A stretch of DNA of 64,000 bases from Xylaria sp. FL1777 (Eukaryota > Ascomycota > Sordariomycetes > Xylariales > Xylariaceae), in NCBI GenBank assembly GCA_022578965.1, contig MU400537.1, forward strand, positions 248,001 through 312,000. Direction: 5' to 3'. The notes below the pieces were generated by a model. That model ran no database searches, was not told where the DNA came from, and was given only the letters and a program-made list of their open reading frames with translations. Position 1 is the first letter of the stretch; every line of letters starts with the position of its first letter. This document shows, piece by piece, positions 1 to 13,307 of the stretch. A program made the position numbers and the translations under genes.

Positions 1-1446
1 CATATGCGGATATAAGCAACCTGTATGTAGCTCAAATCTCCTCGGCGATTGATCCATTTGGGGACCGATAAAGACTCTGCTAGTCATCTATTATATACTA
101 GACAATTGGCATTAATATGGAAAGATTTATAATTCGAGGTACTGATTTATTGATGATGGTTGCCCTTTTGTGCTCGAGTAAATTCACCTAAATAGTGTGC
201 GCACCTCTGCTTTATCATTACAATGGGGCAATCAAGTCTATTTTGAGATGACCTGCATTGCTGCGCATAACGAAGCCACGCATAATCGAAACATTTTATA
301 TACTGCAAGGGATAATACCTAGGTACTGACTGGCATGAACGGAGGTTTGGTTACATGGATTTCTTTCACGGTTCCCCTCTGGTTCTTTCTTCAATAAACA
401 CGATGTAAGGGTATATGTGGTTAATTACAGGTTGTATTCATAGGTATTCCATCTCCATGACATCGCCATGGTTTGTGCACGTCAATGAACAATAGTTAGC
501 ATATAGTAAGAAAGAATTTGGGCTCGGAGTCATAAACTTCTTTGAATTAGTGTGTAGACTTTGGGCCTTTAAGAAACAACTGTCCTCCTTGTTCTATGTG
601 GCTTTTTGAACTGGTACAAGGCACAATCGGCTTTATGACGGTGTGCATTGATGATTGATGAGAAGATCATGCGTTGACGTAAGATAGACTACCTAGCTAG
701 GTACCCGAATTATCTAATACTCCCGTATGCAACTGCAATTAATCTGCCGCGTTAGCGCGTTTAGCTGGATTAGCCCTGCAGACCGATTAGCACCTACTTC
801 GTGGTAGTCTGATGATCTTGACTCCCTAAGTCCCCTGGTTTTCCCCTGTACTCTAGTGGGGTCAACATGTAGGCACCTCTAAAACAAGCCACTTCCCGAG
901 CTAGTGATTCCAACCTGGCGACGACAAAGCTCTCTACATACACCACCAGATATCGGAAGCGCCTACAAACCGACTCCAACGTCCCCCAACCCATACGCCA
1001 CTCAAGGCCTTTGAAAATAGCTGGGCCTAGATTTCCCTTTAGCGAGCTCTCGGCGAGTCGGAAACACCCACGACGACAATGCGCTTTGTGATCAACTAAA
1101 CAATCCGCATTCTGCCTGACAATGAAACCCTCAAGCTCTTTGTAGCCGATCCCTACTTCTTGAGCCTCAACCCCGACGACCCCAGAACTCCTCGATTTGT
1201 CCACGACTGTCCCTGATACCATGAATTCTGCGGCTTCCCGTATACTACGTTTGTTTAGAAAAGCAATCACCATCCGTTCCCAACACTGTCTTTAAAGAAA
1301 TCTCTCTCTTTGTTTTGTTTGTCCTCGCCCTACTTGTTACGTTTCCACCATCTTGAGCCTATATATCAGGGGACGACACCTTTATTAACCTCTCGTAACC
1401 CGACGACCACTCAATCTACATAGCTCTATTATCATCGGCCGGCGCG
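1..1446. other. Left-edge intergenic region with one weak reading frame
   Basis: No recognisable gene is seen. A 159-codon ATG frame lies on the minus strand at 1273-794, but its translation resembles nothing I know and it is not backed by splice signals or composition, so it is not called a gene. The stretch before 1447 is pyrimidine-rich and probably contains the promoter and 5' leader of the Hook gene. Confidence 0.5.
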
Positions 1447-4400
1447 ATGATACCCTCAATGAATATGCAGGGGACCCATGTGGCCATGCTCGAATGGGTA
1501 TGTATTCTTCCCAATATCTCTCTTTCTCCTTAGTCTTTGCCATTCTATACTGAAGAGTTTGCTAACTTGGAGCTTTCTTACAGGCAAATGCGATGATCAT
1601 CAAGTTTGCGCCCGAGCGCGAGTCAACTTTAAAAGTGAAGAAGCCTGAACAGTTATTCGACGGCGCCCTCTTCTCTGCGCTCCTCGAAATACTCGACCCT
1701 GACTACAATCCCACCCGGTTCGAGCAAAGTCTCGCGGCATCCAAGGCTGGCGACGAGACAAGGAGAAGCATGCACATCATTCATATCAGCCTGATCGATT
1801 TTGCCCGAAGACTGTGTTCCAAGATAGAACCTTTGATCAAGATGATGGATTTCCAAGCCTTGGATAGAGACCCGACTAGAGTGGGGATGTCTGAGGTGAA
1901 TACCCCTTTGCGACATCCTGCCTCCTCGTCATCTGAGCTTTCGCCTCATATCCCCCTTTCTCTCTGGGATCTTGGGGAATATCGACACGATGCTAAGACT
2001 ATCCTGCAGGTCCTGCTGATATTTTTATGCGGTGCTTGCTACCACAAAGATAACTCGCAATACATCATACTAGTTCAAGAGTTGGACCCGAAATACCAGT
2101 CATCCATCTTTCAGATTATCACTGAGGTTGACGCAAAATTTGACCAAGAGAGTGTTACTATTGATAACGAAACTGTCACAGCTACTAATAGTACTCGAGT
2201 AGACACTGACCTTGCGCACGAGGCCGCCATAGCTGATTTGCAGCGAGAGGCTGAAGAGGCTAAGCGGCAAGCTGGTAGCTTAAGGGTGCGATTGGACCGC
2301 CTTCAGGATAATTACGATGAACTGGTTCGAAAGCACGAAGAGTTACAAGATGAGAACGAGCAGCTTCAGAAACAGATTGAATCAGAAGCAGGTAACTTTG
2401 ATCGGCATCGACTGCAGCGACACCTGAAGGAGAACGAGGCGCTCATTGCAAACTTGGAAAATGAAAGGAACGCCTTGGTAGAAGAGAGGGAGCGACTTCT
2501 GAAAGATAAGACGCGTTTGGAGGCCGCGTCGCAGAAGGCAGAGTTGCTCGTCGACGAGAATCAGGAACTGAAGGCCAAAAATGAAGAGTTGTCTAAGAAG
2601 GCGAATATGGCCGACAACTTACGAAAGAAAGTTGAGGCATCAAAGCATCTCGAGGCTGAACTCGCTTCCCTTCGCAACGACCGAATGGACCTCGCTAAGA
2701 CCTATGATCAGCTGACTTATGCTAACTCAAAGATCGAGACTCTCAAGAGAGAAAGCGAGGCATATGCTTCCAAGATGCAGGGGTATGAAATCGACATCGC
2801 CAACATGCGAGACCAGAAGCTAGCGCTAGTGTCGCAAAACCAAGACATGATGATCCGCCTGGGTGAATTAGAACAAAGAAGCCAGCTCGATGAAGCTGTG
2901 GTGAAGGATCTCCAGGAGAAAGTCTTGATGCTAGATCCCTCAGCAGTTATGGATGATCCGCTAACAGCTCGCCCCACGTCCCTTGAAGATGAACTTAGCG
3001 ATTCGAACAATACAATTTCTATGAGGAATCTTGAGGTACAGAGGCTCCAGGCAGAAAATGCCGTGTTGAAGAGTAGTATTGGCTCCGAAAGCGACAAGGG
3101 CCAGCTACTTCAGCAGATGGAAGATTTGCGTACTTCCCGTCAAGCCGTCCAGGATAAGTATAACGATATTTTTGAGAAATTCACGGTTGGCCAGAAACAG
3201 ATCGACGCCCTTATTCGGAACATGAGTGAAAAAGGGTTAGTTGAGACGTTGCAAGCTTGTTACGATATGGATCCAGAATTCAAGTGGCTGATGTCAGATT
3301 ATTTCAGAGAAGAAGCGTATTCGAGTCTACGGACCCAGGTTCTTGCCGAACAAAGTCGCTCCAAGCAATTCGAACGGCAGCTTGAGATCATCAAAGAACA
3401 GCTTGCCGACAAGGAGCGCACTTTATTGGAGGCCCGTGGTGACTGTAAGGCGATATTTATAGAGTACGTACTGAAAGGGGAAGATGCTGACGATGAGGAA
3501 AAAGTGACCGCTGTAGAACAATCCAGTCTGGATGCTCTTACGGAATTGAAGAATACCGATGGCATGATTGCGGCCTCACTTCGCGCAGAGCTCGAAGTGG
3601 AGCGAAAGAAATACAAGTTATTAAAGGACGAGTCGGAAGCTATGCAAAAACAGCTCCTCGCCGCCTTCATTGAGAAAGATGAACTTCGCCGGGAAGCCGA
3701 ACTTGCCAACAGGGAACTTCAAAAAGCAGCCGATGGGCAGACCGTCAGTACGGACCATATCAAACAATCCGAAAAGATGGAGAAGCTCCGGACTCGCTAC
3801 AAGCAGCTACAGCAGGTGAGTCTCTTTTCTACGAACTCGTCAGACCCCCCGAGTGATGAAGATGATCCGGATGTCGTTCACGTGGAGGAGAAGCGTCAAA
3901 CTCTATGGGAAAGCTTTAGTCCCTGGTTTGGGAATTCGCCGACCCACCTTGAGGATGGTTTTCACCCTTACGAGATCGGGAAGGACGGTGCATTGACCGT
4001 ACCTAAACATCTGACCTCGAATACGTTTCCTCGATGTGGTAGTGCCTCTGCAGGTCTGAACACGAGTGCGTGGGATTCGGGGGATAACTCGCTCCATCGT
4101 AGGAGTATCGAATCTGCCCAATCCGCCCCCATACACAGCAACTTTCCAAGCCAGGGAAATAAAAGGCCAAAACGTTGGAGTCGTTGGCTTGGATTTGGAT
4201 CTCGAGACTCGGGTTGCATTTGAAACATCTTGTTACCATTTATGTGGGATTCTGAGTGTGTGGCTGACAATGTGTGCTCTAAAAACAGCAATATGAACAG
4301 TCCGACCTCAAAAACCGCGAACTCGAACGGACGCTCAAGGCTGCCCGCGCTGGTACAGAAGCTAGCGCAGAAAAGGTAAGCAACAATTTCCCTATTGTAA

Positions 4401-4795
4401 AATATTATATAGTACAACTTGAAATTTTTATCTATATGTGTGTCTTTTCTCAACTAGTTCCATGTTCATTTATAGAATTGCCTGTGTTTGCGTGTTGCGT
4501 ACAAGATTCTAAAACAGAGATTTAGGCCGAGGCGGATCAGAAAAACAAAATTCTCCAACGTGAGAACACGATGATCGCTACGGCATGGTACGATTTGTCA
4601 AGCAGGTTACAAAGTAATCACTTCGTGTTGCAGCGGCGGCATGAAGTGCCCAAGAGTTGGCTGAATAAACAAAGGCAATTGGTTAATGGTGAGTTTTCTA
4701 CTCTTCATGAGTGTATTACTAGTAACTCCCAGCTGCGGGTGGCGCAACCAGTTAAGTGTGCTGATATTCGTTTCTTAGCTACACCGCGGAGGTAG
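1447..4795 (+). CDS. hookA: Hook-family dynein cargo adaptor (HookA-like)
   Basis: Hook proteins link cytoplasmic dynein to early endosomes: the N-terminal Hook domain engages dynein and the C-terminus joins the FTS-Hook-FHIP cargo complex. Proposed exons are 1447-1497, 1584-3815, 4289-4375, 4526-4688 and 4779-4795, all phase-consistent, giving 849 residues. The first exon (17 codons) ends LLEW-like (AMLEW), as Hook domains begin. Residues 25-190 carry the Hook-domain pattern (ALFSALLEILDPDY and, later, ELDPKYQ). About residues 220-740 are charged heptad-rich coiled coil. The last exons encode AWYDLSSRLQSN, RRHEVPKSWLNKQR and a VNATPRR end, typical of fungal Hook C-termini. The third intron (3816-4288, 473 nt) is unusually long and itself open for most of its length, suggesting an alternative C-terminus. 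Family assignment is strong; exact exon borders are inferred. Confidence 0.88.
3816..4288 (+). other. Long in-frame intron of the Hook gene, possible alternative C-terminal exon
   Basis: It begins GTGAGT directly after the coiled coil and ends with a CTGAC branch-like site and AACAG. Unspliced, the Hook frame runs on for 135 codons to TGA at 4221-4223, encoding a Ser/Asp-rich segment (DEDDPD), EKRQTLWESFSPWFG and a basic end KRPKRWSRWLGFG. Other introns of this gene are 86-150 nt. Retention would give an 879-residue protein (17+3+859 or so, counting the short first exon) with a different tail that lacks the conserved cargo-binding end. Confidence 0.55.
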
Positions 4796-5849
4796 GAACT
4801 TTCGCAGGCATAATATGCAACCGAGACATTCCCGGTTTAGAATCCGGCATCTGTTGGCAAATCTCATATGGTTCGAAATAACACTGGGAACCATATGCTT
4901 CAATGGGCCGCATAGGAGATATCTTAGGCGTCGTTTCATCCCTATATCTCTCCTAGGCTGTAGGACACAAGTAGTATGTTCCACTACTTGAATATTTTGC
5001 GCATGAAACCTAACCAATAGTATCTTTTCCCTGACCGCATCCTTCGTCTTCCATGCTTGTCGCGATATAGACAGGAACATGAAAAGGAATCAGGAGATGT
5101 AGCCACGGGCTTTCTTGCTATCATAATTACCGACTATATATGTATACACTCTAGCTAGATTATACCCCGTTTTAGAATAGACACCAGGACATTTCCGATG
5201 CCTGCGCGCTTCGCCATTGGCATTTCACAAAACCAGTTACACCCTCCATTTTATAATTCCTGTATAACATGCGCTGAGGAGTGATGATACAATATGTTGG
5301 AGTTCATCAGACGAACCGGAATATTTAATGGGTTGGCGGGGTACAGAAACGGGTGTCTCAGGGGGAAATGCTTACCTGATACACCTGAAAGGATTCTCGG
5401 TCTCGTCTCCCACGTGATTTATAGCTCTAAAATAATTAGAAGCCTAACTCTTAACAGGGATATGTTCCCTGTTTGTTAATAATAGAGACCGAGCTGAGCA
5501 CGCGGGAATTTCGAAGTTACAGAATTCATTAATCTTTGATTAGGCACGTTTTACATACACTACAAGCCGGCCGGAAGAAGTGGTAGGTATGGTACAAATC
5601 GCGAAGGTTTCTCACGCCTCTTCTTATCCATCTGCGCATTTCCTAGTTTCTCTCCAAGTGCTGGGATCCGTCATTGCAAGTCGAACGAAGTTCTCCTACA
5701 CGTTCTTGACGACATTGCCTCATGATAGGCATTGGCCCCCGAAGCGCTGTCGTCTTATCTCTAGCGATAAGAACGAGGCTAAGATGGGTTATTGCAGTTG
5801 CCAAAAGGACCTTGATTGTTGGGTTAGGTAGTTGGGGCCAATTGGGGGT
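4796..5849. other. Intergenic region between Hook and adenylate kinase
   Basis: This is the shared 3' flank of two convergent genes. Only short frames of 60-100 codons without recognisable products are seen, and there is no structural RNA or repeat I can identify. Confidence 0.6.
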
Positions 5850-6924
<1,075 letters not shown>

Positions 6925-8422
6925 GGCGAAGTATTATGCGCGGGACGAGAAACGGGCCGGGCCGAGGCAGAGGGATAAGAGAAGGGAAAGGGGGAAAGAG
7001 CTGCCGTGAGCTAATATATTGAGAGATGAGTGGAGAGGGTCTGAGGCGGGAAAAGGGAAAGGAAAAAAAAGAAAAAGGGAAGGGCAGGAGAGCTCCGAAA
7101 GTGAAGATTGCGAGGTCGGGCTTGTCTACAAGACAGACGGGCAAGATGGACGAACAGGTTGCGACAAAAATGTTGTGTACTTACTCATGGACTAGCTGCT
7201 TAGGTACAGCAGTACAGTACCTAACACCTACCTGTACTGCCTACCTCCTAGGTAGTGTGGTAGTGTAGTACCTACTGTACCTATAGGTGTAGCCTCCTGC
7301 GTACAGCGAACACCATTACAGTAACAGTTGCTGCACGGGGAACTAGCAGCGGGTCCAATTGGGGGCTTTGACTGGTTGCAGGTGTCCAATTTGGTGGAGC
7401 CTTGCCTGTGGACGAGGTGCTAGCGGCTTGACTTTCCTGCTGCTACCCCTGGTCGGTCTTTAGTACAGGCCGGGTCCGCCGTTGTTCTTCGCAGGTTCCA
7501 TCTACCCGTGGCATCAGCAGCATCTCGGTTCGGTTACATGTCTCCTACTCTTCATCGTCACAAGCTAGCACGAGCTAGACCATTACCCAAATAGTAGATA
7601 CTCTTTTATCTATCCGGTAGACCGACGTACGTCATGAGCCTTCCACGACACAAGTCTCAATGTCCATTTTTCTTGTGAGCCATATAATGTGTGTATGAGA
7701 CCTACCACACTGTTCTATCAGTACCATGGACAGAATACTAATTAAATGCGAGTGTAATTGGATGCGTCACATCTACCTATTTGGGCGAATAACCTGGTTG
7801 GAAAGAGAGCTATCTTAGTAAACTCACCCGGCTTGGTTTACTCAGCTCCCTTGTCTTCACGAGCTCTGCAGAACCTCCAACCCGTTATTTGAACGGCGAT
7901 ATTCGTCTAAGCATTAAGTTTTCTCTGTCTATAAAAATACATTACCCACTAGTCAGCGAAAAATTGACTGTCTGTACGGAATCCGATTCCAAATACCACG
8001 TATATAGCGTACTGTTGCGGGTTATGTATACTACTTTATTTAGACGTGTCCTATATCTAATCTTAGTGCTTCCAACAAATGAGACTTGAGCTACCCCAGC
8101 CACAGCTCGTCAGCCTCATTGTCAACCTACACCCAGGTCTCTAGTCAGAATCTACACGGCGCATTGCTATTGAGGTTGTCAGCAAGGAGTCGCTCGGGCA
8201 GCTGGTTTTTAAGCTTGGAAGTCACGGGCATAACGGGCGAGTTTGGCGGCGTAAGGCATTACTTTTAGTATAGACATGATATCATATACATGAAAAGAGG
8301 TTGGCATAGAGGTAGAAGTACGAAAAGAGCAGGCATATGGTAGTAGCCGGGCCGGATATATTGTTTGTTGTGATAGCATAATGATCACGAAGAAGTAGTA
8401 TTTATACGGAGACACGGACACA
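6925..8422. other. Intergenic region with a TAGGTA-type repeat patch
   Basis: 6940-7140 is the purine-rich upstream flank of adk1. At about 7200-7290 there is a patch rich in TAGGTA/GTACCTA words (see repeat). The remainder, including several short frames of 60-85 codons, shows no recognisable gene. Confidence 0.55.
7195..7290. repeat. TAGGTA/TACCTA-rich patch
   Basis: Repeated GTACAGTAC, TACCTA and TAGGTA words in both orientations form an imperfect palindromic, low-complexity patch. Similar patches recur at 15256-15370, 26690-26740, 43010-43200 and 61860-61975. Confidence 0.6.
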
Positions 8423-8705
8423 TCATGTATTGAACGAACACCGGGATACCTCCAATTGGCTACCAAGGAGTATTCTCAGGGCAACGATAGCTAACGGTAA
8501 GAACAAGCTGACGAGTTCATAACTGGATACTTAATCGAGAGGTGTTATACCAGTGGGACGTACCTGGTCCGGGCAGGTTTGAGCATTTCGACCTGCGCTC
8601 CAATACTTTAGGGTAGAACAAATCGATTGGAATGTCGCTATACTGTTCGTCGCCATCAGCGAAGAAGCTGGAACGATACGCATAGGTGGATATCAATGAC
8701 TCCAT
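8423..8705 (-). CDS. Small hypothetical protein, 69 residues
   Basis: Two exons, 8705-8564 and 8490-8423, join across a 73-nt intron (GTACGT...TTAG) to give 69 residues. The first exon encodes an acidic/aromatic stretch (FADGDEQYSDIPIDLFYP) followed by a KVLERRSK segment; the second contains IVALRILLG. I do not recognise a family. It lies 61 bp downstream of the lipase-kinase gene on the same strand, so it could be an independent small gene, a fragment of an older gene, or part of that gene's 3' transcript. The in-phase intron is the main support. Confidence 0.35.
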
Positions 8706-8766
8706 ACTCTATCAAAGCGAGCGGAAAGAGCCTGGCTAGCTCTATATATACTGGCACCGCAGAATA

Positions 8767-11700
8767 CTATGGGAAACCAAGTTCTCTGTAAGCTGTATCC
8801 AAATCCTTGATATACTGGCTAGCGCTGGGCAGTTGTCTGTCTCCTCTCGATATGCCCGTGGACCAGTAGTGCTCATCCTTTTCGCCTTTGGCCATAATAT
8901 TTGCAAATGCGGAACGAAGCTTCTTAGAATCGGCGCGAACTGGGCCGGGCAGTGGTTCCGGAGGCGGGGACTGAGCTCCGGTGAATTTACTGGGATTCGC
9001 AGAGCCCGTCTTCGCCGGGGGTAAGTTAACTACTAGCAGCTGCGTTTGGATAAGGTCTAGGAGGTCTCGCATCGCGCTTGATCCGACACACTCCGGATCT
9101 CTAGCGATATGCTCCATATAGGCTGCTGCTTTTGGATGTACCTCGACTTTGTTGATCGGGTTCAAATACCACAGATGGCTCCCCCAACACGGTAGGTCAT
9201 ACAGGGAATTATGGAAGGCAGTCAGTTCGTCATATCCGTATAGCAGCCAAATAAGGAGCTCGAGGTAAATGCAGCCCATGGACCATATGTCGTAGAGACG
9301 AGATCTGGGCGTAAAACGCATCGTGTAAACTTCGGGCGGCTCGTACAACCACGTCCCGTGCTTCATTTCAGTTTCAGCGTCGCGGGAAATGGTTGCTCCG
9401 TCGTGGTATTTTGCCAGAGACATATCAGCAATCTTCCAGACTCCCACTTGGGTCTCATCCAGGAATCTCAGGACGTTTTCGGGTTTGAGGTCGCCATGAC
9501 GAAGCGAGCTTTCACCATGACCCAAGTTGTGCATGGCGTCGACGGCGTCGGCTAGTCCGTTAAGTTGCTGGAATATTTCCCTGACGAAGCTAGGATCAAG
9601 TTTAGGCCATCTATTCTCCCTGTAGAATTCTCGCAGAGTTCCTCCGTCTGCCCACGGGAACATGAAATAGCATTTCCCCCCCTTCCTTATGACAGCCTTC
9701 AGGGTAATCAAATGTGGATGCCCGAGGGAGCTAATCTGTTTCAATACCTGTGCTTCCGTCTCCCAATAACGATCGGCTCCGACATTCACCATATTTCCAT
9801 CGCCCATAGCCATAAGTTCTTTGATGGCGACATTGGCTAGTTCACCGTTGGTCTAATGGTCGTATGTTAGTGGATGGGGCTTCCCGACCTGGTAGCATAG
9901 TCTTCGCCGCAATGGTGCCAAAATCTCATTCAATTAGGAGGGACATACCTTAAATGATGGAGCTTCTTGATGTGACGGGTGGACTGTGACTTGATAGACG
10001 GAGGCGAACGAACCTGCCGTTCTTATATTATCCACAAAAGTAAAAGGGAGGATACAATCTGGTTCAAGATCCGTATCCCAAATTGTCTTTGGAAAGATGG
10101 GCGCTAGATACGTCCATTGGTGATGCATGAATATGTGAAGTTCAGCCTTCTTCCAACGCAACTCTTTGACAAGTGGAGTGTCAGGAGTCCAACACTCGGG
10201 CTTTACTGGTAGAGACGCGTCTCCAAATCCATGAGCCTTGAAGACAAGCATTGTCTTTCGCAACTCGGGACCATCTCTGCCCATACCTGTGGTAATTGTA
10301 ATAGCCAATACCTTCTTGGCAGACTCGACGATGAAGTTTACTAGTTTCTTGTCCTCGGCAGACAATAGCTCCCAACTGTTAGGAAGGCCTATCGCGGATA
10401 CAACAGACGCTCTTGTAATAAGTCGATCGAGACGGCCTTCGGGAAGAAAATTCTGCTTGCCAAGGCCGACCGGAAATCGGCTCTGCTCATAGCCAGCTAC
10501 GATTCGATCCCCTAGGTCACTTACATTCTCTAACTTATTTCCGGAGTTCATTGGCTTATTCAGACGCGTCCTTTGGGATCTCAATATATTGGTTGCCACA
10601 TTTTGTCGCCTATACAAGATTAAACATTAGTTACGGTGGATCATAGAGGACGGAATTAGTGAGTGCGCGATCCGCCATCCTGACTAACAGGAGCTCCGGT
10701 CACATAAAGTTAGGTTGTGAAGATATGGGCAACTTTACTTTCGAGACCACCAACGATCCACTAGCAACACGGCACACTTCCGAAGGCTTGTTTGCACCTC
10801 TTCTTTGGCAAGATAACTCATAGTTTTGTACCGAATGAATTCGATGGTGTTCAATCTTCGCCCAGAATCCCTTCTCTTGGTACACCATTCGTCGAGCTCC
10901 ATATCTAGGTTGGGTCCGCTAAATCTGAAATATGGATCCCCAGAATGTCGAGTCGATTCTAATAAGCGCTGGTGTGTCTCCTCGGTCTCTGTGGCCGTAT
11001 TAATAACAGCTCTAAGCCGGCTGAATGTGCCAAATCGTGAAGCTGGGCGGGATGACCCTGTCCCGATGCTGATCAACAAGGTGGTCTTCATTCTACCCAT
11101 ATTCAGCGACCCGACCTCGTTCAGGGCCACCGCCGCCGGATTGTTGGCTCCGATTCCGCTGTCCATGAAGTAACGCCCATTGATTTCAATAGGGGCAAAG
11201 TAGGTCGGAGCCGCTGACGTTGCTCGAGCAACCTGCCAGATCTGACAGTCATCGGCAGGTCTCGGTCTACCAGATTCAGAGCCAGCCATGGCATCTCCTG
11301 TAGTAAAGTTGGTATCAAAAGACCGGAAGACGTACAAGATGTCGTCCTGCTTATTTTTCTGTTGTTCCATCGCTAATGCCGCCCTATGCGGGAGTAAATG
11401 AGTAAACGAGGGCTCAGATACGAGGGAATTAGGGGCCACCAACGTTTTGCAATGCTCACCTGGTGATGAGAACATGTTGCGTCTCCATTTCTTCGCCTCT
11501 GGGCTTGGATCAAATTCGCCACATACGAGTTTGATGGCTTTTTTCAGGCGTCTATCGCTGTACTGGGGTAGTAGAACACCGCCCGGCAGCCAAGGTGGAC
11601 GGAATGCGCGGTTGAAAATCACGCCGCAGTAGTTTTCAAAACTTCCCATGCATTCTCTTTCAGACATTTTGAGGCGGCCAAGCATAATTGCAAGCAGTCT

Positions 11701-12697
11701 GTTAGGTATATGATCAACAACACGAACCCTTTGTCTTTTCTTTTTTGCTCACCCTCCGCTGCTAGAACCGTAGATATAGTCGAAGATATCGTGAGGCTGG
11801 AGAGACTTAGCGTTTGATCTTGCTATTTGAACTTAGTTTCTACTGTCTTTTCTTTCTGATTTCAAATTTTAGTACCTGGTATCCTATCCGAATCTGCTTG
11901 CTCGCTGGCATGAAGTCGGCGGACTTCTGCCATCAATGTCTCGAGGATGAGAAGGCTCGAGTAGCTACGAACGCCGCCTCCATCTTCTAGTGTGTTAATC
12001 TAGTAGAGAACGGTTTTAGAATTCCTTGTTTCACTTACCAAGACACAAGACAGACGAAGTCGAAGGCGCAAGTTCATAAGGCTCGCCACCTTCATGACTA
12101 TATCTTATTTCGTTTTGGAACAGTTCAGATATTGTCGATTGTACTGAATGCTTTTTGAGCTCGAGTTCATGCATAGAACTACGCAGAGCCTCGAATTGAT
12201 TGATTATGTTTCTATGCCAAAAACCATCATTCCTTTGCCCGAGAAATATCATAAAGTAAAATGTGAACTAACTCATCGTTTGGGGAGATAGCTCCTGACT
12301 TCCAATTGCTAGCTTCGATTGAGGCTAGGCTTCGCAGGGCATCCGCAAATACATGGCGCAACTCCTGGATAACCGGGCTGTTCCCCCCTTCAAGGATATC
12401 TAGGACATCGGCAATCGAGACATCTCCGTCGGGGTCTTCGCGCATAATATCGTTTGACCAAATAGAAAGTCTGGAACGGTAATCATCGAGCTGTTCAGCG
12501 ACGAATTTCAGGCCTTCTGAAGATGGCTGTGATAAGTCTACTTCCGTAGCTGTCTTTATTGCCTCCTCTAGCAGTCCATCGACGAGCTGTACCAGATGCT
12601 CAAAGGTGGTCGCTTGAGACTCTGGTCTTAGGTAAGCCCTGGATTCCTCTGGTCCCTGCAGCTGGGGCTCTTGGAAATTGCTTTGCGATGGTGGCAT
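8767..12697 (-). CDS. Patatin-like phospholipase fused to a protein kinase domain
   Basis: Proposed exons (minus) are 12697-12273, 12232-12039, 11983-11876, 11822-11753, 11698-10739, 10609-9949 and 9852-8767. All junctions keep phase and give about 1167 residues (1147 if 11443-11384 is also an intron). Residues 1-205 are a helical region with no known catalytic motif. A patatin domain follows: oxyanion loop DGGGVRS at 207, nucleophile elbow GSSSG at 261-265 (Ser263) and DSG at 445-447 where DGG is usual. After a linker, a kinase domain shows GSFASVY near 785, VAIK near 814-817, HGDLKPEN with Asp927, DMS in place of DFG near 949, EPPE and WSMGCIYLE. Patatins cleave phospholipid acyl esters; the kinase may be active or weakly active. 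The fusion rests on a 129-nt intron (10738-10610, GTAAAG...CTAAT...TATAG); otherwise these are two adjacent genes. Confidence 0.75.
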
Positions 12698-13307
12698 AGC
12701 TGATACGTCTATAGCGAGCTACTTATCAGAAGATACCATTGCGTGGTTTCTGAACAGTCCCTTTTCGAAAGCCAGGGAACTATCCTGGGGGCAAGCCTGG
12801 CCGATTTATCTTGGGCTCCTAAAAGGTGGCTGCGACGTAATTAAAAACCGCCCCCCCCAGCCTGCTTCAGAAGGTGCTACTATCAATAACCAGGAGTGTC
12901 ATTGATCTTCGATACGACGAAAAAACGAAGCTAATTCGTAACAGGGAGCAGGCTGCAGAAGCTCTCTTGAGGACCGAAATGAAAGGTCCTGAAAAGTGAA
13001 TAATGCATGAGTATCTCTTGACGTGGTTGAAGTTCATTTGCTCGCGCTGCTCATCCCTGGGCAGCCTAGCATGCAAACACTCCCTAATGTGGGGTTGTGC
13101 AGAATGTGTGGCACCGAATCAGATTCGGATTATGGGATACAATTTGTTGCATGAGGGGAGCGCGTTCTAGTAGCTACAGGTAGAAGCATCCCAACATTCT
13201 TCCTCCCTTAGCTTTATAGTTATTATGTTGTGGTCGGTCCAATCTCCTACTAGCACACTTGTAGTGTCGGTAGAAGAACGTAGGCGACTCCCTGTTATAT
13301 TGAAGCT
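12698..13307. promoter_or_regulatory. Shared divergent promoter region
   Basis: About 610 bp separate the start codons of the lipase-kinase gene (minus) and the HeLo-like gene (plus). No convincing gene lies inside. The head-to-head layout makes co-regulation plausible, but no specific operator is identified. Confidence 0.5.

Noticed and set aside
794..1273. 159-codon minus-strand frame near the left edge
   Set aside because: No recognisable motifs, no splice context and composition like the surrounding non-coding DNA.
2717..3709. Ser-rich minus-strand frames opposite the Hook coiled coil
   Set aside because: Complement of Glu/Lys/Leu-rich coiled-coil codons.
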